42,429 nucleotides of DNA from Saprospiraceae bacterium (GCA_022844565.1 JALHLK010000043.1:1-42429), one strand, 5' to 3'. Counted from the first letter of the stretch, positions 24,756-32,672 are shown. Notes: a model not told the origin generated them from the sequence alone. Numbers and translations are program-made.

Positions 24756-25223
24756 TTAAACATCTCTTTTCTTAGCAGAATAATTTACTCTTAGCTGTCC
24801 ACTTTTTCTAAGCATAGTCTTTACGTCTTCAACTATACCCATCGTAACATCACCATCGATCTTTAAAGAAGATGTAATTCTTCCTTGTCTAGATTCAGGC
24901 ACTGTAGACTTGTGTTTTTCTAAAAATAAAGGAATATCAACTTCTGTAGCAAGCTTATCTCCCAACTGTAATCTTGGCTTAGTGCCATACACCGCTTGAT
25001 ATTTTTGAACTGGCTTACCAATCATAATAAAATTAACAAGAGATTTTTCTTCTAACTTTGTTAACTCTGTAATAGCGGGAGTACTTTGAGCCACTTTTAC
25101 TTCGGTTTGTCTCAACTTAGTTACCACCATAAAGAAGAACAAAAGCATGAATACAATATCCGGAAGAGAAGCCGTAGATATTGCGGCACTAGCTTTGGAC
25201 TGTTTTTTCTTAAATCTTGACAT
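24756..25223 (-). CDS. ExbD/TolR-family protein (second copy)
   Basis: The 155-residue protein has an N-terminal basic segment (MSRFKKKQSKASAAISTAS), one membrane helix containing the proton-path Asp (LPDIVFMLLFFFMVVTKL, Asp near residue 23) and a periplasmic domain to the end. ExbD forms the ion-driven motor with ExbB that energises TonB-dependent transport, or gliding and Tol functions in other branches. It starts 22 bases after the other exbD. The periplasmic part is unlike the first copy, so the two probably form a heteromeric stator. Confidence 0.88.
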   Translation of the reverse strand: MSRFKKKQSKASAAISTASLPDIVFMLLFFFMVVTKLRQTEVKVAQSTPAITELTKLEEKSLVNFIMIGKPVQKYQAVYGTKPRLQLGDKLATEVDIPLFLEKHKSTVPESRQGRITSSLKIDGDVTMGIVEDVKTMLRKSGQLRVNYSAKKRDV

Positions 25224-25245
25224 ATCTTAAGTTTTAAAATATAAA

Positions 25246-25785
25246 TTAATTATCACCAAAAGCGGTTGATTCAGCTTCTGAAAGTACTAAAGGAATCTCA
25301 GCTTTGATCTCTCTTTGTTGTGCGGTTGTTAGGAATTCAAGATTTTTTCCAAATTTTATATTTGACCTTTCATCCCACAACTCTCTGTAAGCTGCTTGGA
25401 GCTCATTGTACACATTAAGATACGTAATATATTTGGTACCACGGTCATTTTTTAAAGAAATAATTGCCTTTGTAGGATCTACCGACTTATCAGCCTCTTT
25501 CCTTGGATTAGCAATAAAATCCTTTGTAACTTGTCTAAGCGTTGTAAGATCCTGTGGTTTGCCTCTCACAAGTAATTGGTTATCTTTGTTAACCAAAACA
25601 GACAAAACATTCCTAGCATTGATTTGAAGATTTTCAGGTGGTTCTTCAGACCAAGGTGGAAGCTTCACAAGAAGACCTCTATCCTCGGAAATCTGAGTCG
25701 TCACCAAAAAGAAAATCAACAGCAAGAAAGCGATGTCAGCCATCGACCCTGCATTAATTTCTGGAACAGCGCGATTAATTGCCAT
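25246..25785 (-). CDS. ExbD/TolR-family protein (first copy)
   Basis: The 179-residue protein opens MAINRAVPEINAGSMADIAF, the usual ExbD N-terminus, with Asp in the single membrane helix (MADIAFLLLIFFLVTTQI). The periplasmic part includes NARNVLSVLVNKDNQLLVRG. It is placed 17 bases after the four-helix membrane protein and 22 bases before the second exbD. It should act with ExbB to harness proton-motive force. It has a C-terminal extension of charged residues beyond the canonical ExbD domain (QQREIKAEIPLVLSEAESTA). Confidence 0.9.
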   Translation of the reverse strand: MAINRAVPEINAGSMADIAFLLLIFFLVTTQISEDRGLLVKLPPWSEEPPENLQINARNVLSVLVNKDNQLLVRGKPQDLTTLRQVTKDFIANPRKEADKSVDPTKAIISLKNDRGTKYITYLNVYNELQAAYRELWDERSNIKFGKNLEFLTTAQQREIKAEIPLVLSEAESTAFGDN

Positions 25786-25802
25786 ATTTATTTAATTTAA
25801 TG

Positions 25803-26297
25803 TTATTTAAATGAGTTTCTTATCTCAGCACCAATCATAATAAGTACAGCAAGAACCGTAAGTATTCCAGTTGTTTTCAAACCTCCGCTTATAAACTTAC
25901 TCACACTAGGAGTAAAGGCAAAATCAGGATTATTGTACAGTCTATCCCACAATGGACCTGCCTCAGCTGTTGAACTCATCGTTAACCCAACGAATACAAC
26001 AATTAAAGCAACTACTGCCAAAATTGCTCTACCCATTTGTTTTGGAAATTTACCAATATCCACTAATATAAATAATAATAATAACCCAAAACATACTAAA
26101 GTTAGAATGATAGCTGCCCACAAACCAAAGTTAAAGAAATTCATTGAGGGAATATCAGCTTTTCTTTCTGTAAGATCAACACCTGCTAATCCTGCGCTGT
26201 TAATGCCACTTACAGCTATAACCAAGAAAATAACTGTGATAATTGTCCCAACAATGAAAGCCATTGTTAGACCTTTTTTTACTAAAAAATCATACAT
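25803..26297 (-). CDS. Four-helix membrane protein of unknown function in the exb operon
   Basis: The 164-residue protein has four predicted membrane helices: MAFIVGTIITVIFLVIAV, FGLWAAIILTLVCFGLLLLF, AILAVVALIVVFVGLTM and LKTTGILTVLAVLIMIGAEI, with a loop AGPLWDRLYNNPDFAF between the last two. I do not recognise a named family. It lies between exbB and exbD with spacings of 17 bases on both sides, so it is certainly co-expressed with the motor. The position suggests an accessory subunit, but nothing in the sequence shows that. Confidence 0.7.
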   Translation of the reverse strand: MYDFLVKKGLTMAFIVGTIITVIFLVIAVSGINSAGLAGVDLTERKADIPSMNFFNFGLWAAIILTLVCFGLLLLFILVDIGKFPKQMGRAILAVVALIVVFVGLTMSSTAEAGPLWDRLYNNPDFAFTPSVSKFISGGLKTTGILTVLAVLIMIGAEIRNSFK

Positions 26298-26314
26298 AAT
26301 CTTTTATATTTAGA

Positions 26315-27055
26315 TTATTTAAAAATATTGTTTCTTGACATTACATCCATTAGACCGATAGAAGCATCTTCCATTTTGTGAGTGATACTATCAATCTTTG
26401 AGATAATGTAATTGTAAAAAATTTGTAGAATGATTGCAACTACAAGACCAAATACTGTAGTCAAAAGTGCCACCTTGATACCACCCGCAACTACTGCAGG
26501 AGAAAGGTCACCCGCTGCTTCGATTTTGTCGAATGCGAAGATCATACCAATTACCGTACCCAAGAAACCTAACATCGGTGCCATAGCAATAAATAGTGCT
26601 ATCCAAGGCAAACCTTTTTCTAGCAAACTCATCTGAACAGATCCGTAAGCAGAAATTGCTTTTTCTACTGCCTCAGGGCCATTTGGAGCACTTCTAAGAC
26701 CTTCATAAAGTACACTTGCTGCAGGGCCAGGAGTAGACTTAGCTACTTCTTTAGCTCCTTCTAAATCACCACTTGCAAGACTTTCTTCGATCTTACTAAG
26801 TAACTTGTCCGTATTGGTAGTTGCAATGTTTAGAGTCAAAACCCTTTCAATACAGAAAGCAAGACCCAAAATCAATGAAATCAATACCAAACTCATAAAT
26901 CTCCAGTCACCTTCGATGAAATACTTTTTAATCATCTGAAAGGCACCTAAATCATCTCCGGTAGCTGCTGCCGCCGCGTCTTGAGCCATCGAATCAACAG
27001 CTCCAAAAAATGATGCTACTAAAAACACCCCTACTAAAAATAAAAACTTTCGCAT
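26315..27055 (-). CDS. MotA/TolQ/ExbB-family proton channel protein
   Basis: The 246-residue protein has an N-terminal signal peptide (MRKFLFLVGVFLVASFFGAV), a first helix (SLVLISLILGLAFCIERV), a cytoplasmic loop and the diagnostic C-terminal pair of helices IALFIAMAPMLGFLGTVIGM and GGIKVALLTTVFGLVVAII. The GLLGTVxGM-like motif and the Thr in the last helix line the ion path in ExbB. It is the first gene of exbB-(unknown)-exbD-exbD and probably powers TonB-dependent receptors such as the SusC in this window. A -33/-7-like pair occurs upstream near 27098-27130. Confidence 0.9.
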   Translation of the reverse strand: MRKFLFLVGVFLVASFFGAVDSMAQDAAAAATGDDLGAFQMIKKYFIEGDWRFMSLVLISLILGLAFCIERVLTLNIATTNTDKLLSKIEESLASGDLEGAKEVAKSTPGPAASVLYEGLRSAPNGPEAVEKAISAYGSVQMSLLEKGLPWIALFIAMAPMLGFLGTVIGMIFAFDKIEAAGDLSPAVVAGGIKVALLTTVFGLVVAIILQIFYNYIISKIDSITHKMEDASIGLMDVMSRNNIFK

Positions 27056-27148
27056 AATCCTCGTATTAATTGTTTTAAAAATTTCTTAAAATCGACGTTA
27101 AAAATATAAACTTTTTTAAATAAACAAAAATGTTTTCAATTTTTTTTG

Positions 27149-27236
27149 CGGAGAGTGACGGATTCGAACCCTCGATACCCTTTTGGGGTATACACACTTT
27201 CCAGGCGTGCCTCTTCAACCACTCGAGCAACTCTCC
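27149..27236 (-). tRNA. tRNA-Ser (anticodon GGA)
   Basis: The acceptor arm GGAGAGT pairs with ACTCTCC, the anticodon stem CACGC/GTGTG encloses the loop CTGGAAA with anticodon GGA, the long variable arm (TATACCCC-AAAA-GGGTAT) is that of a class II tRNA, and the T-arm contains GGTTCGAATCC. CCA is not encoded in full. The 88-nt length is right for tRNA-Ser. Confidence 0.95.
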
Positions 27237-27445
27237 AACGAGGCACAAAAATTGAAATAAAAACCATTTTTCCAAAACGATTTCCATTTAATTATTTACA
27301 TTTATTTAATTTTAATCTATAATCTGTTTGTTTCTAGCTCTTTGATGCCAAAACTTTTTTTGGTCAATATTTTGTAAAAAGAGTAGAAATGGTCCGTTTT
27401 ATGAAATTATATACTAAAATGAGGTTTTATGATAGATGCATTCAA

Positions 27446-28222
27446 TTATATTTGTGGTGTAATACCAAATAAATTAAGTGCATTTTTGGTAGTTTTCTCA
27501 CATAAAATATTTTTTTCAACATTCAATTCTGTTGAAATCTTTTCTAAAATATATTTTAAAAAAGATGGCTCATTGTCTTTTCCTCTAAAAGGTACTGGGG
27601 CCAAATAGGGAGAATCTGTTTCTAAAACCACATTTGAAAGACCATTTTCAATCAATATCGGTAATAAGTTTGAATTTTTATAAGTCACCACACCCCCAAT
27701 ACCGATATGAAAGGATAATTCTTTGATCGATTTGGCTTGATCCATATCTCCTGAAAAACAGTGAAAGATGCCTTTTAAATCACCATTTTGTTTTGCCCTA
27801 ATCATCTCAATACAAATATCCGTCGATTCTCTACTATGTATAATAATCGGTAGGTTCATCTCAAGGGCCATATCGATTTGCCAATTAAAAGCTTTCTTTT
27901 GTTCTTCGTAGTATTTTTTTTCCCAATAAAGGTCGATACCCGTCTCACCAATTCCTACATAATTTCGTGTTTCAAAATATTTGGACAATTTGCTCATTGT
28001 ATCTTTCCAATCTAGATCAACACTGCAAGGATGCAGCCCCATCATACTTTTACACAGTTGAGGATATTTTTCTTCTATTTGGTACATACCATCCACTGAC
28101 TTTAAGTCTACATTAGGCATAAATATATATTGCACGTCATTTTCGAGGGCTCTATTGATGATATCATCGACCTCAGACATTATCTTTGCATAATATATGT
28201 GCGCGTGTGTATCTACTATCAT
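27446..28222 (-). CDS. tatD: TatD-family metal-dependent DNase
   Basis: The 258-residue length fits TatD. Metal ligands of the amidohydrolase fold are all visible: DTHAHIYY (H-x-H near residue 6), GETGIDLYW (Glu near 93), IIHSRES (His), IFHCFSGD (His) and VLETDSPYLAP (Asp). TatD proteins are 3'-5' DNases or RNases linked to DNA repair and RNA quality control. Its start is only 18 bases from the rnhA start on the other strand, so its promoter must lie in the rnhA 5' end. Confidence 0.9.
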   Translation of the reverse strand: MIVDTHAHIYYAKIMSEVDDIINRALENDVQYIFMPNVDLKSVDGMYQIEEKYPQLCKSMMGLHPCSVDLDWKDTMSKLSKYFETRNYVGIGETGIDLYWEKKYYEEQKKAFNWQIDMALEMNLPIIIHSRESTDICIEMIRAKQNGDLKGIFHCFSGDMDQAKSIKELSFHIGIGGVVTYKNSNLLPILIENGLSNVVLETDSPYLAPVPFRGKDNEPSFLKYILEKISTELNVEKNILCEKTTKNALNLFGITPQI

Positions 28223-28240
28223 ATTTTAAAGTTTTTCTAA

Positions 28241-28885
28241 TTGGGTAGCAAAAGTAAATATTATGTTGTTTGGAAAGGTATTAAACCAGGGGTTTATTAT
28301 ACTTGGGATGAATGTAAGGCTCAAACTCATGGATTCGAAGGTCCGATTTTTAAATCTTTTGAATCTTTAGAAGAAGCACAAATCGCATTTGGTGATGATC
28401 ATAAGAAATACATTAAACTTAGTACAGGTGTAGTGAAGTCTAAATCTACTAACCAAGCTTCCATTTCTAAATCAAAAATTGTCACCAATAGTGTAGCTGT
28501 CGATGCAGCCTGCTCTGGCAATCCAGGATTAATGGAATACCAATGTGTGGAAACAATAAGTAAAAAATTGATTTTCCACCGCGGCCCTTTTAAAGATGGC
28601 ACCAATAATGTGGGGGAATTTCTTGGATTGGTTCACACACTTGCGCTCTTAGACAAACATGAGAAGTATAGTGTAGCCATTTATACCGACTCTAAAACAG
28701 CAATGGCATGGGTCAAAAATAAAAAAGCAAAAACAAAATTAGACAAAACAAAGTACAACGAAGGCTTGTTTGATATGATAGAAAAGGCAGAACATTGGCT
28801 TCAAACACATACCATTAAAAACGAAATACTTAAATGGGAAACTGACATTTGGGGTGAAATACCCGCAGATTTTGGAAGGAAATAG
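28241..28885 (+). CDS. Ribonuclease H1 with viroplasmin-type N-terminal domain
   Basis: The 214-residue protein has a caulimovirus viroplasmin/RNase H1 N-terminal domain at about residues 5-55 (YYVVWKGIKPGVYYTWDECK, then KSFESLEEAQIAF), which binds RNA-DNA hybrids, and an RNase H domain from about 85. Catalytic residues visible are Asp in VDAACSGNPG, Glu in NVGEFLGLVH, Asp in AIYTDSKTAM and the final Asp in EIPADFGRK. It cleaves RNA in RNA-DNA hybrids. The only available start is TTG at 28241, right after an in-frame TAA; there is no upstream ATG. Confidence 0.85.
   Translation: MGSKSKYYVVWKGIKPGVYYTWDECKAQTHGFEGPIFKSFESLEEAQIAFGDDHKKYIKLSTGVVKSKSTNQASISKSKIVTNSVAVDAACSGNPGLMEYQCVETISKKLIFHRGPFKDGTNNVGEFLGLVHTLALLDKHEKYSVAIYTDSKTAMAWVKNKKAKTKLDKTKYNEGLFDMIEKAEHWLQTHTIKNEILKWETDIWGEIPADFGRK
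28249..28256 (-). promoter_or_regulatory. -7 promoter box for tatD, inside rnhA
   Basis: TACTTTTG on the minus strand matches TAnnTTTG, 26 bases before the tatD ATG. It overlaps codons 3-6 of rnhA. Confidence 0.4.
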
Positions 28886-28924
28886 CTGTACAATTAATTT
28901 TCGAAAATCTGCAAAAAAAATAGG

Positions 28925-28957
28925 CAAGTGGTGTTTCCCGCTGATTTACTCTGATAA
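28925..28957 (+). repeat. Short dispersed repeat with CCGCTGATTTA core, copy 1
   Basis: CAAGTGGTGTTTCCCGCTGA continues to TTACTCTGATAA and resembles the segment at 29075-29105. The shared core is CCGCTGATTTAnnnTGATAA. The interval around it (28886-29161) has no gene. Confidence 0.55.
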
Positions 28958-29074
28958 AGCCTCCAGATTTAAAAATTTAAAATGAGTTAATAAGAGTAAT
29001 TATTGATTTGTAGTGAGCCAAATCAAATATGCTATTATTGATTAGCAACTACTTACGTCGATTAGCTGTCAAAC

Positions 29075-29105
29075 TCAAGTGTTTTCCGCTGATTTATGGT
29101 GATAA
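29075..29105 (+). repeat. Short dispersed repeat with CCGCTGATTTA core, copy 2
   Basis: TCAAGTGTTTTCCGCTGATT continues to TATGGTGATAA; about 150 bases downstream of copy 1 and in the same orientation. Similar CGCTGATTT-rich repeats are common between genes in Bacteroidota; the exact family was not checked. Confidence 0.55.
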
Positions 29106-29161
29106 GTTGACTGATTTCTGCTATTTTTTTTGGAAAACAACTACACATAATTTGAGGATTT

Positions 29162-29337
29162 AACCCAGGTTAAGTATTAGACTTTATTCGAAAGGAAATT
29201 TGGCAAAATAGTAGTGAAGCACGGAAATTTTCACCCGCAGGTGCAGCCTTAGCTGCATAGAGGACGGAAAATTGAGTACTGAAACTAATATGAAGCATAA
29301 TTTTCTTGCAGTTCATTTCTAATGCTTAATCTGGGTT
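29162..29337 (+). repeat. Fold-back element family A, copy 1 (176 bp)
   Basis: This segment starts AACCCAGGTTAAGTATTAG and ends CTAATGCTTAATCTGGGTT, which are complementary at nearly all positions. Its exact centre is TGCAGC-CTTA-GCTGCA (29242-29257), so the element is a symmetric hairpin with a 4-nt apical loop. The body between arms and centre also shows partial complementarity. It is about 90 percent identical to copy 2 in the interior, while the arm sequence differs in paired changes. It lies between the convergent rnhA and gpx genes; the remaining bases up to 29569 are AT-rich and empty. Confidence 0.85.
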
Positions 29338-29569
29338 TAATATTTTAAAAAACAATTATTTATAAATTATAAACTTTTCAGATATTTTGAATATTTGGAA
29401 AGAGATCATTTTAAATCAACAAAAATTATCTTTCAACTGCCTTTTTCTTACAAAACAAATTCATATTTTGCCGTAAAACAATAATCATATACCTAGATTT
29501 TTACAATTCATATTTCACCTATAATATTTAGGTCATATTTTGCATTTCAAGCCTAGGGAATTTAATATC

Positions 29570-30088
29570 TTAGCCTTTTACCCAATCTAAAATTTGCTTA
29601 TCCATAGGGTTAACACCCGAACCAAAACTTTTTACTAATTGGCCTTTTTCATCAATCAAAAATTTATGAAAATTCCATTTAACCTCAAAATTATCAACTC
29701 CATTCTTTTCCTTTTGAGTAAGGTATTGATAAATAGGATGTGGATTGTTTTTGATGTTTACTTTTTCGGTAATGGCAAAAGTAACTCCGAATGTCATTTC
29801 GCAAAATGATTTAATTTGGGCTTCACTTCCAGGTTCCTGACCTCCAAAATCGTTACATGGAAATCCAATAACCACCAACTTATCTCCGTAGGTCTTGTGA
29901 AGATTTTGTAAATCCTTGTACTGACTGGTAAATCCACATTCTGATGCAACATTTACAATCAGAACTTTTTTGCCTTTAAAACTGGCAAGATTAATGGTAT
30001 TGTTTTCTACATCTTTGATGCTAAAATTATGAATTCCTCCTGTAATATAAGTACTCAGCATAATTGTAATAATTGTTTGAATGATCAT
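29570..30088 (-). CDS. Glutathione peroxidase family protein (thioredoxin fold)
   Basis: The 172-residue protein has a hydrophobic N-terminus (MIIQTIITIMLSTYITGG) that may be a signal peptide or anchor, then the GPx domain. The peroxidatic Cys is in VASECGFTSQY, with Gln in GGQEPGS and Trp-Asn in KWNFHKFLID completing the active-site tetrad. The bacterial Cys-type enzymes usually take electrons from thioredoxin, and reduce hydroperoxides. The motif GFPCNDFGGQEPG holds a second Cys. It begins 54 bases after the next membrane-protein gene ends. Confidence 0.9.
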   Translation of the reverse strand: MIIQTIITIMLSTYITGGIHNFSIKDVENNTINLASFKGKKVLIVNVASECGFTSQYKDLQNLHKTYGDKLVVIGFPCNDFGGQEPGSEAQIKSFCEMTFGVTFAITEKVNIKNNPHPIYQYLTQKEKNGVDNFEVKWNFHKFLIDEKGQLVKSFGSGVNPMDKQILDWVKG

Positions 30089-30142
30089 TTTTCAATAATT
30101 TAGAATGTTATTCCTAATAAATGTAAATTTAGATTAATTGGT

Positions 30143-30841
30143 TCATAGCAATTCCTTCTTTATGTAGGTCTTGGAGATTGGCTTCCCGTTTAATGCTTGC
30201 ACTAAAGTAAATGTGGCTAACAGAAAATAAAGTATAGCCACAAAAATAGTAGCCTTGGTATTTTTAAAAAGATAAAAGGATAATATTGGTAACACCTGTA
30301 GTGCATGCATACCAATAAAATGTGCAACTCTCAAATCTCCTACTGTTTTACTCCAACCAAGGATAAACCAATTAGAATTATCATTCATTACACCGACGGA
30401 GTGACTCAATCTCGATCCCATTGCAAAGCCTTCAAAAGAAAAGATGACAAATATCAAAATACCAAACCTAATGGCCCACACATAGTAATTTGGAAGCTCG
30501 GGAAAAGATTGAATAAAAAATAACAAACCAACATAAGCAGTATAAATGGTAACCAATGAAGCTGCCAAGGCCATCAAAGAAAACATTGCAGCATAAAATG
30601 GTGTACTCAAATTGTAATGAGATGTTTGCCCTTTGCCAGCCATAATTGCAATATAGACAATCTCAAAACCCAACAAAAGGATAACAGTCCAATTGAATAA
30701 ACTGATATTAAAATTGGGTAAGTAATGGCAAAACCAAGCCATCGCCCAAGCAAAAATAAATGTAGAAAATGCAAATTTAAAGGGTTTATACCAAGCATTT
30801 ACATTGTAAACTTGGATGGTGGTAAATTGTGTTAATAGCAA
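30143..30841 (-). CDS. Multi-helix membrane protein of unknown function
   Basis: The product is 232 residues from a TTG start at 30841 and has six or seven predicted helices (for example FAFSTFIFAWAMAWFCHYL, WTVILLLGFEIVYIAIMAG and FFIQ-containing segments). The open frame continues upstream to codon 30931 without any ATG or GTG and would add a hydrophobic segment (GIVCLIFSALFLLLTQF), suggesting that the true protein starts further up at a non-standard codon or that the ATG has been lost. I do not recognise a family. GPx follows in the same direction. Confidence 0.6.
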   Translation of the reverse strand: MLLTQFTTIQVYNVNAWYKPFKFAFSTFIFAWAMAWFCHYLPNFNISLFNWTVILLLGFEIVYIAIMAGKGQTSHYNLSTPFYAAMFSLMALAASLVTIYTAYVGLLFFIQSFPELPNYYVWAIRFGILIFVIFSFEGFAMGSRLSHSVGVMNDNSNWFILGWSKTVGDLRVAHFIGMHALQVLPILSFYLFKNTKATIFVAILYFLLATFTLVQALNGKPISKTYIKKELL

Positions 30842-30941
30842 AAATAATGCTGAAAAAATAAGGCAAACAATCCCATAATGATATAGGGTTTCGTTCCTAA
30901 GCTTTAATTCTTGTATAAATTCTATTATGCTTTAATACTTA

Positions 30942-31563
30942 CTAAATCTTTCTTAATTTTTTAATCTTCATCAGTACAAAATCAGGGGTAACTCTAGGGA
31001 AAATAGTCAAAACCCAATTCATACATCCAAGAATTTTTTGTCTTGCCGTTTAAAAATAGGTCAACTCCTGTTCTAGATAAAACATTAGCAGTCACCGTTT
31101 GTTGGCACTGATCGCATTTATTTTGCCTATATTGGAAGAATGAAAAGTTGTTTGCACAATATCAGGACATAAAGTGATAAGCATAGTACCCGCACCCTAT
31201 AACGCTGTGACATTATTTTCTAAATAAACAAATACGAAGACTTTTGCAGCGGAATAAATAGAATAAAAAGGAAAAACTAAAAAAGAGGGTATGGAAGCGA
31301 CATTTATAATACGGCCTGATTTTGTCCCTACCATATCCTTGCCATACAATTTGATAAGAGCAACCAATGAGCAAACATTCAATTCTATCATTTTAAGCTC
31401 ATGTACCAAGACAGATTTTCATATATACCTTACATACACCAGCATCATTGATCCATCCTGTGACCAAGAGATTTTTGGACTGTGTAGTGTTGTACAAATA
31501 TTGAGCCTCTTCTTTTAATATGAAAAGATGTCTATGACTTCGATCTCATATTTAGTAGATAAT
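30942..31563 (-). pseudogene. Short-chain dehydrogenase pseudogene with several frameshifts
   Basis: The pieces occur in order in different frames. They are TKYEIEVIDIF (about 31550), EEAQYLYNTTQ then INDAGV (degenerate NNAG motif), VHELKMIELNVCSLVALIKL with GRIINVAS and YSIYSAAK (degenerate S-Y-K), then GAGTMLITLCPDIVQTTF and TVTANVLSRTGVDLFLNGK, and PRVTPDFVLMKIKKLRKI ending at TAG 30944-30942. This is the domain order of SDRs of the DltE/YkvO-like group. The N-terminal Rossmann start is not seen. At least four frame disruptions are needed, so it is clearly dead. Confidence 0.75.
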
Positions 31564-31711
31564 TACGATTGGAAAACAAACAAAATTACATTTTCAAATT
31601 TGCAAATCTTATTTGTTTCCAGTTTCTACTGTAAATTTGAGATTAATTAGATCTTAACTTTTTGAATGAAACATTTCAATTACCTTCTCGTTCTAACTTA
31701 AAATCTAATAA

Positions 31712-32425
31712 ATGAAAAAATATCTTTTAATTTTTATATTGAATGTCACTTTATTCAATACTTCTTACGCCCAGATTGGTAATATATTAAAAAAAGCTAA
31801 ATCTGCTGTTGGTGTAGCAACTGGTGATGAAAATGAAAAAAGTGCCGCACTTAAAGAGGCGCTAACCATAGGAGTCGAGGCAGCTGTGAATCAATTAGGT
31901 GTTGATAAAGGATACTTAGAAAGTCCTTATAAAATCCTTATCCCTGCTGATGCACAAAATGTGATTAATAAAGTAAAACTGGTGCCTGGTTTTCAAGATG
32001 TCGAGACCAAACTCCTTACTCAAATGAACAAAGCTGCCGAAATTGCAGCAAAAAAAGCTACTCCTATATTTGTAAGTGCCATCAAACAAATGACCGTCCA
32101 AGATGCCGCCTCTATTATTGGAGGTCAAAAAGATGCGGCAACTTTATACTTGACCAAGACGAGCCGCACTCCTCTTTACACAGAGTTTATGCCTGTGATC
32201 CAAGCTGCTCTCGACGAAGTAAATGCACGTACATATTGGAAGACGGTTGTAGATGCATATAATAAAATACCTTTTACAAAAAAGATGAATCCTGCATTAG
32301 ACGATCACGTAAACAATAAAGCCCTTGATGGTCTTTTTTCGCTAATTGCTGTAAAAGAAGCGGGTATTCGAAGTGATGTAGGTCAGAGGACTACAGAATT
32401 ATTGAAGAAAGTGTTTGGGGGATAG
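31712..32425 (+). CDS. DUF4197 domain protein, secreted
   Basis: The 237-residue protein has a signal peptide (MKKYLLIFILNVTLFNTSYA) and a helical DUF4197 domain over most of its length: ALKEALTIGVEAAVNQLGV, then KILIPADAQNVINKV, AAEIAAKKATPIFVSAIKQM, DAASIIGGQKDAATLYLTK and LDDHVNNKALDGLFSLIAV. The domain is periplasmic or outer-membrane-associated, function unknown. The start ATG 31712 is followed directly by the signal. A terminator lies 38 bases after the stop. It appears to stand alone. Confidence 0.85.
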   Translation: MKKYLLIFILNVTLFNTSYAQIGNILKKAKSAVGVATGDENEKSAALKEALTIGVEAAVNQLGVDKGYLESPYKILIPADAQNVINKVKLVPGFQDVETKLLTQMNKAAEIAAKKATPIFVSAIKQMTVQDAASIIGGQKDAATLYLTKTSRTPLYTEFMPVIQAALDEVNARTYWKTVVDAYNKIPFTKKMNPALDDHVNNKALDGLFSLIAVKEAGIRSDVGQRTTELLKKVFGG

Positions 32426-32463
32426 AAAACCAGTTTTGATATCCAGGTATCCAGAATAAAAAA

Positions 32464-32486
32464 GGGGCTTTTGAAAGCCCCTTTTC
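32464..32486 (+). terminator. Intrinsic terminator of the DUF4197 gene
   Basis: GGGGCTTT (32464-32471), loop TG, AAAGCCCC (32474-32481), then TTTTCTATTT. The perfect 8-bp stem is preceded by A-run and may also work for the opposite strand. Confidence 0.8.
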
Positions 32487-32491
32487 TATTT

Positions 32492-32667
32492 AGCCGAGAT
32501 TACGCATTGGACTTTATTCGAAAGGAAATTAGGCAAAATAGTAGTGAAGCACGGAAATTTTAATCCGCAGATGCAGCCTTAGCTGCATAGAGGACGGAAA
32601 ATTGAGTACTGAAACTAATATGAAGCATAATTTTCTTGCAGTTAATTTCTAATTCGTAATCTCGGTT
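32492..32667 (+). repeat. Fold-back element family A, copy 2 (176 bp)
   Basis: The segment starts AGCCGAGATTACGCATTGG and ends CTAATTCGTAATCTCGGTT. It has the same length as copy 1 and the same central TGCAGC-CTTA-GCTGCA (32572-32587), placed exactly in the middle. Outer arms are CCGAG/CTCGG here against CCCAG/CTGGG in copy 1, and inner TTACG/CGTAA against TTAAG/CTTAA, so the sequence changes but base-pairing is kept. It lies between the DUF4197 terminator and the susD relic. Confidence 0.85.
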
Positions 32668-32672
32668 TAATC

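Noticed and set aside
27075-27287. Minus-strand open frame of 70 codons
   Set aside because: It covers the whole tRNA-Ser gene and has no independent support.
29162-29337. Integron attC-like site for the 176-bp fold-back
   Set aside because: It lacks the RYYYAAC/GTTRRRY core pair, and no integrase or gene-cassette array is present.
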